A DNA stretch of 9,905 nt, from positions 1-9,905 of the forward strand of contig CALNBW010000084.1 in assembly GCA_937874815.1 (NCBI GenBank), given 5' to 3'. A program made the translations under genes and the position numbers. This stretch comes from an uncultured Bacillota bacterium. Lineage in GTDB: Bacteria > Bacillota > UBA994 > UBA5500. A model generated the notes under the pieces. The model was not told the DNA's origin and ran no database searches. It saw nothing but the letters and a program-made list of their open reading frames with translations. The stretch's first letter is position 1, and each line of letters starts with the position of its first letter. Of the stretch, positions 1 to 5,899 are shown in pieces.

Positions 1-1
1 T

Positions 2-1435
2 TTTTTGGGGCATGAGGAGAGCGAGCGGGTAAAGCATACGCTATTCGTCTACAGTGACAGGTACGACCTACAAGGCCATGCTACCTTTACACTGTTAGCA
101 AGAATGCTCTCTAAAGGCATCGCTTTTCATCATGCGGGCCTATTGCCAGTGCTTAAAGATTTGGTGGAAGAATTATTTGAGCAAGGATTAGTGAAAGTAC
201 TCTATTGCACAGAGACGTTTGCCGTCGGCGTTAACTACCCGGTAAAGAGTGTCTGCTTCCTGGAGCAACAGAAGTTTGACGGGCAAAGCCTACGGCCATT
301 AACAGCACAAGAGTATATGCAGATGTCGGGGCGGGCTGGGCGTCGGGGTATTGATCACCGCGGCTACGTGTTTACCCTAGTTGCGGATCCGGAGGTGCCT
401 GAGTTAGCCGATTACTCACGGCGCGCTATCGAACCCATCAGTAGCCAGTATCGCCTGAGCTGTAACTCCATATTGAACCTGATGCGGCGAGGGCTGGAGG
501 ATCAGGTGGCAGCTGCTTATCACTCTAGCTTTGCTGAATACTTGAGTCGCCTAGAGCAGGAGTGGCTGCAGCAGGAGCTGGTTCAGCTGGAAGAACGAAA
601 GAAAGGACTGCTAGTTCACGTTTGTTATGCCAGTGAGCAGGATTATTGCCCACTTCGCTATCGGCGTCTGCAGTCGAAGCTGCGGGGCTTAGAGCGTGAA
701 TGGCGTCGCTATCGGCGCCGTGATTTGGCCAGGCAGCGCGATCAGGTGCGCACACAGATTAGCGCCATTAAACCCAAAAAGTGTTCAGCCGACGATATTA
801 ACAAGTGTCGTCGTGCCCAGTGGCAGTTGCGACAGCTGCAAGACGAGCAAACGGCGTTAATTACCCGACTAGATGCCTTGCCTACCACGGATGATTGGCT
901 AGAGCAATATAACCGTATAAAACGACGCTTAGGTCATCTTGGCTATATCGATGGCGATGAGATTTTGGCCCGGGGGGAACTGGCCAGCGAGATCAATTTC
1001 CAGGAGATCTTAATTACCGAGTTTGTGTTTGCTGGGTTGCTAGACGAACTTTCAGTAGCTGAGATTTGTGCTGTGCTCATTGGAGTAGATTACAGCGCTC
1101 GTTACAATGATTTTACCAGTCGTTTGCGCATTCCGCTTTTGGGCAAGTACGTGCGTATCGCCGATGAACTAAAGAGTGACCCAGTATTAGGACCGGGTAT
1201 TGTCTATTCGCCGCAAGTGGCACCGCTGGCCTATGCCTGGGCCAGTGGAGAAGAATTTAGTGCCCTGATGGAGCTCACTACAATTGAAGAGGGCGATGTG
1301 GTTAGTTTGCTACGTCGGGCAGTTGACATCCTGCGCCAATTGCGTAAGGCCTTAGGCAGCCAACCTTTTTGGGGGCCTAAGCTAACAGAGTGCTTGGGGG
1401 CTATGGAACGGGATGTGGTTAGGGTAGAATTGTAG
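2..1435 (+). CDS. Ski2-like DEAD/DEAH-box RNA helicase, C-terminal part (5' end outside window)
   Basis: This is the C-terminal half of a superfamily 2 helicase of the Ski2/Mtr4/HelY type, which unwinds RNA using ATP. The frame is open from base 2 with no credible start, so the N-terminal ATP-binding domain lies outside the window; a TTG at 5 is fortuitous. Counting residues from base 5, the second RecA domain shows GIAFHHAGLLP (38-48), motif V around TETFAVGVNYP (69-79) and motif VI QMSGRAGRRG (106-115). A winged-helix and arch-like, Arg/Glu-rich coiled region follows (about 130-300), then a DSHCT-like helical domain (about 310-476) with the segment around ASEINFQEILITEFVFAGLLD. The arch carries two C-x7-C pairs (C207/C215, C260/C268), possibly a metal site. 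The actinobacterial relative is HelY; related proteins act in RNA processing or decay. The family is clear, the cellular role is not. It ends 37 bases before the next gene on the same strand. Confidence 0.88.
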   Translation, partial: FLGHEESERVKHTLFVYSDRYDLQGHATFTLLARMLSKGIAFHHAGLLPVLKDLVEELFEQGLVKVLYCTETFAVGVNYPVKSVCFLEQQKFDGQSLRPLTAQEYMQMSGRAGRRGIDHRGYVFTLVADPEVPELADYSRRAIEPISSQYRLSCNSILNLMRRGLEDQVAAAYHSSFAEYLSRLEQEWLQQELVQLEERKKGLLVHVCYASEQDYCPLRYRRLQSKLRGLEREWRRYRRRDLARQRDQVRTQISAIKPKKCSADDINKCRRAQWQLRQLQDEQTALITRLDALPTTDDWLEQYNRIKRRLGHLGYIDGDEILARGELASEINFQEILITEFVFAGLLDELSVAEICAVLIGVDYSARYNDFTSRLRIPLLGKYVRIADELKSDPVLGPGIVYSPQVAPLAYAWASGEEFSALMELTTIEEGDVVSLLRRAVDILRQLRKALGSQPFWGPKLTECLGAMERDVVRVEL

Positions 1436-1472
1436 TTGGGGAAGGTCATTTTAGGGGTTAGGAGACTGAAGG

Positions 1473-2765
1473 GTGAAAACTGAACAGAAACGCATCATGG
1501 TGGTAGAAGACAATCGCCTGGCGGCGACTTTCCTGGGTGACATCTTAGAACAGGCAGGTTATTTTGTGCTCAAGGCCGAATCCGGCCTTGAGGCTTTACG
1601 CTTAGTACAGCAAGGAAAGATTGATCTGGTATTGCTAGATATTGTGATGCCTGATATGGATGGCTATGAGGTAGTGCGCCAACTGCGTAACGACACTCGT
1701 ACCAACAACACTCCGATTATTCTACTCAGCTCGCATCAGGGGACAGCCGAAAAGGTTAAAGGTTTTGAGCTCGGTGCCGATGACTATGTTACTAAACCCT
1801 TTGTGCCAGCTGAGTTGTTGGCGCGAGTGATGGCCCATCTACGGCGCTCCCGCTTAACCCTCTCTAGCAGCCCGCTAACTGGTTTGCCGGGAAATGCGAG
1901 TATAGAAGATGAGCTGATCCAGAAGGCAGGGAGTAGTCAGCCTTTTGCGGTGCTGTACATAGACATGGATAATTTCAAGGCCTTCAATGACGCTTACGGA
2001 TTTCTGCAAGGGGATGAGATGATCCGGCTGTTGGCCCATGTGCTGCAGCAGGTTATGAAGCAGTATGGCAACCATTGCGACCTGGTGGGGCATATCGGCG
2101 GTGATGACTTTGTAGTAGTCACTACCCCTGCTAATGTCGATAACATCTGTCAACAGACTATCGCTCAATTTGCGTCATTAAGTAAAGAGCTCTATGAGGC
2201 GGGGAGCGAAGAACTGTTACCTGTTACTCTTTCTATCGCAGTAGTTACTAATGAGTATCATCAGTTTGCCGATCATTGGGAGATCGCCCAAGCGGCTGCC
2301 AGTCTCAAGCAACAAGCCAAGTCCGTACCTGGCAACGCCTATGTCAGGTCTACCCCTGCCACCAAGACTAGCGGCGGGAAGAGCGTTTTGATTATTGATG
2401 ATGACCGCCTAGTCAGTGCTGTCTTACAGGCCAACTTTGAGCAAAAGGGTTATAATATTGTGATGGTCAACAGTGTGTTAGCTGCTGTGCACTCCATGCG
2501 AACGCAGCAGCCTGATCTAGTCATCCTAGACGTAATTTTGCCAGGCACTTCGGGTTTTGCTTTCTGTCGGCGGCTTAAGGCTAATCCGGGAACTAAGCAC
2601 ATTCCAGTTCTCATGGTATCGAGCACTGCGGCCGAAGAGCAAGCCTTAGAAGCTGGTGCCGACGCTTTTTTAGCAAAACCATTCAACATGAAACTGCTGC
2701 TACATACCGCAGCGCAACTTTTACATATCCCAGCGCCAATGGAGGCGCAGGAGTCATCGGATTGA
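1473..2765 (+). CDS. Response regulator with two receiver domains flanking a degenerate GGDEF-like domain
   Basis: A 430-residue cytoplasmic signalling protein. The first receiver domain (about 7-125) has the acidic pair E12/D13, phospho-acceptor D56 in LVLLDIVMPDMDG and K108 in VTKPF. A GGDEF-like domain (about 134-292) begins with LTGLPGN and contains AVLYIDMDNFKAFNDAYG, but its signature is GGDDF (209-213). The inhibitory-site Arg of RxxD is replaced (N200-x-x-D203), so cyclic di-GMP synthesis is doubtful. A second receiver (about 303-418) has D309-D311, D353 in VILDVILPG and K402 in LAKPF, so both receivers look phosphorylatable. There is no DNA-binding domain. PleD-type proteins usually have REC-REC-GGDEF order, so this order differs. 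The GTG start follows TAGGAG (1459-1464) at 8 bases. No histidine kinase is in view. It sits between the helicase and fur genes on the same strand, perhaps in one transcript. Confidence 0.9.
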   Translation: MKTEQKRIMVVEDNRLAATFLGDILEQAGYFVLKAESGLEALRLVQQGKIDLVLLDIVMPDMDGYEVVRQLRNDTRTNNTPIILLSSHQGTAEKVKGFELGADDYVTKPFVPAELLARVMAHLRRSRLTLSSSPLTGLPGNASIEDELIQKAGSSQPFAVLYIDMDNFKAFNDAYGFLQGDEMIRLLAHVLQQVMKQYGNHCDLVGHIGGDDFVVVTTPANVDNICQQTIAQFASLSKELYEAGSEELLPVTLSIAVVTNEYHQFADHWEIAQAAASLKQQAKSVPGNAYVRSTPATKTSGGKSVLIIDDDRLVSAVLQANFEQKGYNIVMVNSVLAAVHSMRTQQPDLVILDVILPGTSGFAFCRRLKANPGTKHIPVLMVSSTAAEEQALEAGADAFLAKPFNMKLLLHTAAQLLHIPAPMEAQESSD

Positions 2766-2795
2766 GACCTAAATCGAGCGGAGGTAGGTTAGTAG

Positions 2796-3248
2796 ATGCA
2801 AAATGCCGTTACTGAAGTACGTACTTTGTTAAAAGGAAAGAACTTGCGCCTGACCCCGCAGCGGGAAGCAGTGTTGAGGATCTTGCTTGATTGCGAAGGC
2901 AGTCATTTGACAGCGGAGGACATCTACGACCGTACCCGGGCCGAGTATCCCGACATCGGGCTAGCCACCATCTACCGGGCCCTAGAGCTGTTTGAAGAGT
3001 TGGGGCTGGTGTCTAGGCTAGAGTTTGGCGATGGCGGGCGTCGTTATGAATTCGCTTTGGGCAAGGATCATCACCATTTGCTGTGCCTGGACTGCGGGCA
3101 AATTGCCGAGTTTAACGAAGACCTATTAGAAGATCTGCAGGAAACCATTGCCCGTGAAAGCGGCTTTCTGATCTTGAATCACAGTTTGCGTTTCTTTGGC
3201 TACTGCAGCCGCTGTAAGAGTAAGCATATCCGTGAGGTAGAGGCATGA
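2796..3248 (+). CDS. Fur-family metal-responsive transcriptional repressor
   Basis: A 150-residue DNA-binding repressor of the ferric uptake regulator family. The N-terminal winged helix includes LRLTPQREAVLRIL (17-30) and the recognition region GLATIYRALELFEELGLV (55-72). The dimerisation domain holds the structural zinc ligands C97/C100 (CLDC) and C137/C140 (CSRC). Likely regulatory metal ligands are H37, E85, H92, H94 and E105. In PerR the equivalents of E85 and E105 are Asp, so Fur or Zur function is a better fit than peroxide sensing, but the effector metal cannot be assigned. Length is normal for the family. The ATG start is preceded by GGAGGT (2780-2785) at 10 bases. Its stop overlaps the start of the csoR-like gene by 4 bases (ATGA), which suggests translational coupling of two metal-type repressors. 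Confidence 0.92.
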   Translation: MQNAVTEVRTLLKGKNLRLTPQREAVLRILLDCEGSHLTAEDIYDRTRAEYPDIGLATIYRALELFEELGLVSRLEFGDGGRRYEFALGKDHHHLLCLDCGQIAEFNEDLLEDLQETIARESGFLILNHSLRFFGYCSRCKSKHIREVEA

Positions 3249-3520
3249 GCGTCGGGTATGCGCAAGATAAACAGAATTTGCTGCGACGTTTACGACGCGT
3301 AGAAGGGCAAATTCGCGGCATACAACGCATGCTGGAAGAAGATCGTTACTGCGTAGATATTCTGATTCAGATAGCAGCAGTCCGGGCGGCCTTGGACAAA
3401 ATAGGCTTGGCCCTGATTGAAGATCATACCCGGGGCTGCGTGCAAAATGCCTTGGCTAACAATCAGGGCGATGATGCCATTGACGAATTGATGGATGTCA
3501 TCGCTCAGTTTCTCAAATAG
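3245..3520 (+). CDS. CsoR/RcnR-family metal-sensing transcriptional repressor (copper-type residues)
   Basis: A 91-residue all-helical repressor of the CsoR/FrmR/RcnR family (DUF156). It opens with the typical LLRRLRRVEGQIRGIQRML helix (12-30). The residues C36, H61 and C65 match the Cys-His-Cys copper(I) site of Mycobacterium tuberculosis CsoR even in numbering, and the second-shell residues Y35 and E81 are also present. This favours copper sensing over persulfide sensing (CstR lacks the His) or formaldehyde sensing. No copA, copZ or other copper gene is visible in the window, so its targets are unknown; it could regulate genes elsewhere or this operon. Its ATG overlaps the stop of the Fur-family gene, and trxB follows after 12 bases. 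Family assignment is firm; copper specificity is inferred from residues. Confidence 0.9.
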   Translation: MSVGYAQDKQNLLRRLRRVEGQIRGIQRMLEEDRYCVDILIQIAAVRAALDKIGLALIEDHTRGCVQNALANNQGDDAIDELMDVIAQFLK

Positions 3521-3532
3521 GAGGCAGATGGA

Positions 3533-4465
3533 ATGACCCAGGTTTCAGCTTATGATGTGGCCGTTATTGGTGCCGGTCCTGCTGGTATGACCGCGGCCCT
3601 TTACGCTGCGCGGGCCGACCTCAAGACAGTGTTATTGGAACGGTTGTCAGCCGGCGGTCAGCTAGCCACAACTGATGTTATAGAAAACTACCCCGGTTTC
3701 CCTACAGGTGTCGGCGGGCTGGATGTCAGCTTTGCCATGCTAGAGCAGGCCCAGCGCTTCGGTGCTGAGTTCCAACTGGCTGAGGTAAACCGTCTTGATT
3801 TAGCTGGAGAAATGAAACAGGTGGCTACGAGCGAGGGGATTATTACCGCTCCCTGCGTAATCTTAGCAACTGGTACCAGGCCCCGCTTACTTGGCGTCCC
3901 TGGCGAAAAGAGCCTGCGTGGGCGCGGAGTTTCATACTGTGCCGTCTGCGATGGTGCTTTTTATCGGGGGAAAGAGGTGGCGGTTGTCGGGGGCGGCGAC
4001 TCAGCTGTAGAAGAGGCTGTCTACCTGACCCGCTTCGCCAGCAAAGTCCATCTGTTGGTCAGGCGTGATCAGTTGCGCGCGACCCCCGTGGTGCAAGCTA
4101 AGATATTGAACCACCCGCAGGTTGAAATCCACTGGAACACAGTTGTGGAGGAAATCTCCGGTGAGACCAAAGTAGAAGCCTTAAGCCTGCTCAACCGGGT
4201 AACAGGGGAGAAGAGCCAGTTAGCGGTGGGCGGTATTTTCATCTACGTTGGCTTGTTGCCCAATAACGAATCTTTCATTGGGCAAGTGGAACTAGACGAG
4301 TACGGCTATGTGGTGGCAGATGCGGAAATGCAAACTAACGTGCCCGGAGTATTGGTCGCTGGCGATTTGCGGGCCAAGAATCTACGTCAAGTAGCAACTG
4401 CCGTTGGCGATGGGGCCATTGCTGGTGTGACCGCTCAGCATTACCTGGATAGCCTAAAGCGATAG
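3533..4465 (+). CDS. trxB: Thioredoxin-disulfide reductase (NADPH, FAD flavoprotein)
   Basis: A 310-residue low-molecular-weight thioredoxin reductase, which passes electrons from NADPH through FAD and a redox-active disulfide to thioredoxin in the cytoplasm. The sequence shows the FAD dinucleotide fold GAGPAG (13-18), the active-site C136-A-V-C139 followed by DGAF, the NADPH fold GGGDSA (153-158), the phosphate-binding VRRDQLR (176-182) and the C-terminal FAD motif with ATAVGDGAIAG (289-298). All catalytic elements are intact and length is normal. The active site uses ordinary Cys, not selenocysteine. The ATG start is preceded by GGAGG (3520-3524) at 8 bases. Its stop codon overlaps the ribosome binding site of selA, so the genes are probably co-transcribed. 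Linking trxB to selA-selB makes sense if thioredoxin supports selenium reduction or selenoenzymes, but that is an inference. A ferredoxin- or F420-linked variant cannot be excluded but the RR motif fits NADPH. Confidence 0.95.
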   Translation: MTQVSAYDVAVIGAGPAGMTAALYAARADLKTVLLERLSAGGQLATTDVIENYPGFPTGVGGLDVSFAMLEQAQRFGAEFQLAEVNRLDLAGEMKQVATSEGIITAPCVILATGTRPRLLGVPGEKSLRGRGVSYCAVCDGAFYRGKEVAVVGGGDSAVEEAVYLTRFASKVHLLVRRDQLRATPVVQAKILNHPQVEIHWNTVVEEISGETKVEALSLLNRVTGEKSQLAVGGIFIYVGLLPNNESFIGQVELDEYGYVVADAEMQTNVPGVLVAGDLRAKNLRQVATAVGDGAIAGVTAQHYLDSLKR

Positions 4466-4471
4466 AGGTGA
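4465..4471 (+). promoter_or_regulatory. Ribosome binding site deciding the selA start
   Basis: GAGGTGA is a seven-base match to the anti-Shine-Dalgarno complement. It lies 5 bases before a GTG at 4477, whereas the in-frame GTG at 4468 falls inside it and has no good site of its own. This supports starting SelA at 4477. The site begins on the last base of the trxB stop codon. Confidence 0.7.
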
Positions 4472-4476
4472 AGAGG

Positions 4477-5892
4477 GTGACAAATGCAAAACAGAGCCTG
4501 CTAAAACAGCTGCCTGCGGTGGACACCGCGCTTAAAGAGGCGGCCGTGCAGCATTTGCTGCTCCAATATGGACAGGTAACTGTGACGAGGGCGCTTCGCG
4601 CCCTTTTAGATACTTGGAGGCAACAAATATTACAGGAACAATGGGGGGCGGCCGAGCTAGCGCAGGCCCTGGCAGACTTACCGCTAGCACTGGCACGACA
4701 AGTGGCGGCGGCAGAACAACCTAATCTCAGGCCGGTGGTCAATGCCACTGGGGTGATTATCCATACCAACTTGGGGCGCTCGCTCCTAGCCGAAGCCGCT
4801 GCTGCCCAGATTGCCCAGGTAGCTAATAGCTATTCCACTTTGGAAGTAGATGTGGAGACGGGGGCACGAGGTTCACGTTATAGCCATGTGGTGCAGTTGC
4901 TTTGCGAGCTTACTGGCGCAGAAGATGCCTTAGTGGTTAACAATAACGCTGGCGCAGTCCTCCTGGCCTTAGCTGCTTTAACTGCAGGCGGTGAGGTAGT
5001 CGTTTCCCGCGGCCAGTTGGTAGAAATAGGCGGGTCTTTCCGTATTCCAGAAGTCATGGCCCAGAGTGGTAGCCGTTTGGTGGAAGTAGGCACAACTAAC
5101 AAGACCCATCTGTTTGATTATGAGCGGGCTATCGGGCCAGAAACGGCAGCCTTGCTGAAAGTGCATACGAGTAATTACCGATTGGTTGGTTTTACAGAGG
5201 AAGTGGCTGGGCGCGACTTGGCCGCTTTGGCCCACGAACAGGGCTTGCTGGCAGTTGAAGATCTGGGGAGCGGCGTACTGATTGATCTGCATCGCTACGG
5301 CCTCATGTATGAGCCGACAGTACAAGAATCAATAGCGGCGGGCATGGATGTAGTCACTTTTAGTGGCGACAAACTGTTGGGCGGGCCGCAAGCCGGTATC
5401 ATCGCTGGGCGCGCCGAGTATATTGCCAAACTGCGGCAACATCCGCTGACGCGAGCTTTGCGTATAGATAAATTGACCCTGGCCGGACTAGAAGCTACTC
5501 TACGCCTCTATCTGGATGAAGAGACAGCGATAAAGGAAATCCCCACCTTGCGTATGTTGACCACGCCTGTAGCGGAACTGGAGGCCAGGGCAGTGCAGCT
5601 AGTGGCAGAGCTCTTACCCCTAGTAGGCAAGGCAGCTAAAATTGAAGTAGTGCCTAGCCTGGCGCAGGTCGGCGGCGGCTCTCTACCAGGCTACGACATT
5701 GAGAGCGCGGCAGTAGCAGTTGTGCCTCAGGCCATCAGTCCTGACGAGCTAGAAAAACGTTCGCGCCTGGGGCAGCCTGCTGTTTTTGTACGCATTTATC
5801 GTGATCAGGTATTACTGGACATGCGTACCCTGCAGCCGGATGAGTTTTCTTCAGTGCGCGAGGCAGTCTGTCAGGCATTACTCGGGAGGTAA
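4477..5892 (+). CDS. selA: L-seryl-tRNA(Sec) selenium transferase (selenocysteine synthase)
   Basis: SelA is a PLP enzyme that converts Ser-tRNA(Sec) to Sec-tRNA(Sec) with selenophosphate; the bacterial enzyme is a large ring-shaped decamer. From the GTG at 4477 the product is 471 residues, normal for the family. The N-terminal tRNA-binding region has LLKQLPAVD, then come the conserved NATGVIIHTNLGRS (89-102), VNNNAGAVLLAL and VEIGGSFRIPEVM segments, EDLGSG (261-266), and the PLP lysine K299 in FSGDKLLGGPQAG. The C-terminal part has VGGGSLPG. A GTG at 4468 would add three residues but lacks a proper ribosome binding site. A terminator-like hairpin lies at 4588-4607 within the coding region. 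It follows trxB closely and is followed after 7 bases by selB. selD (selenophosphate synthetase) is not in the window and must be elsewhere. Confidence 0.96.
   Translation: MTNAKQSLLKQLPAVDTALKEAAVQHLLLQYGQVTVTRALRALLDTWRQQILQEQWGAAELAQALADLPLALARQVAAAEQPNLRPVVNATGVIIHTNLGRSLLAEAAAAQIAQVANSYSTLEVDVETGARGSRYSHVVQLLCELTGAEDALVVNNNAGAVLLALAALTAGGEVVVSRGQLVEIGGSFRIPEVMAQSGSRLVEVGTTNKTHLFDYERAIGPETAALLKVHTSNYRLVGFTEEVAGRDLAALAHEQGLLAVEDLGSGVLIDLHRYGLMYEPTVQESIAAGMDVVTFSGDKLLGGPQAGIIAGRAEYIAKLRQHPLTRALRIDKLTLAGLEATLRLYLDEETAIKEIPTLRMLTTPVAELEARAVQLVAELLPLVGKAAKIEVVPSLAQVGGGSLPGYDIESAAVAVVPQAISPDELEKRSRLGQPAVFVRIYRDQVLLDMRTLQPDEFSSVREAVCQALLGR
4588..4607 (+). other. Terminator-like hairpin inside selA
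   Basis: A perfect 7-base-pair stem (AGGGCGC at 4588-4594 with GCGCCCT at 4598-4604, loop TTC) is followed by TTT and then A. It sits about 110 bases into selA on the sense strand. The GC-rich stem followed by a short T run resembles a rho-independent terminator, but the T run is short (4607 is the last T) and the element is coding, so function is uncertain. Confidence 0.4.
5884..5890 (+). promoter_or_regulatory. Ribosome binding site deciding the selB start
   Basis: GGGAGGT lies within the last codons of selA, 9 bases before a TTG at 5900. It supports TTG as the selB start, in place of the upstream in-frame ATG at 5786, which would fall inside selA and add 38 residues unrelated to SelB. Confidence 0.75.
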
Positions 5893-5899
5893 TAAGGGT

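Noticed and set aside
2437..2456. TATAAT (2451-2456) as an internal promoter for the fur-like gene
   Set aside because: The nearest -35-like hexamers are 8 or 22 bases away, so spacing is wrong, and it lies within the coding region of the second receiver domain.
3533..4465. TrxB as a selenoprotein
   Set aside because: The active site reads C-A-V-C with normal Cys codons and the frame has no in-frame TGA.
4335..4769. 144-codon open frame on the minus strand across trxB and selA
   Set aside because: It is antisense to two well-supported genes, is rich in Cys, Ser and Ala typical of shadow frames, and has no recognisable domain.
5786..5899. Upstream ATG start for SelB
   Set aside because: The extra 38 residues lie in an alternate frame of selA and do not resemble SelB; the TTG at 5900 has a strong GGGAGGT site and gives the family-typical N-terminus.
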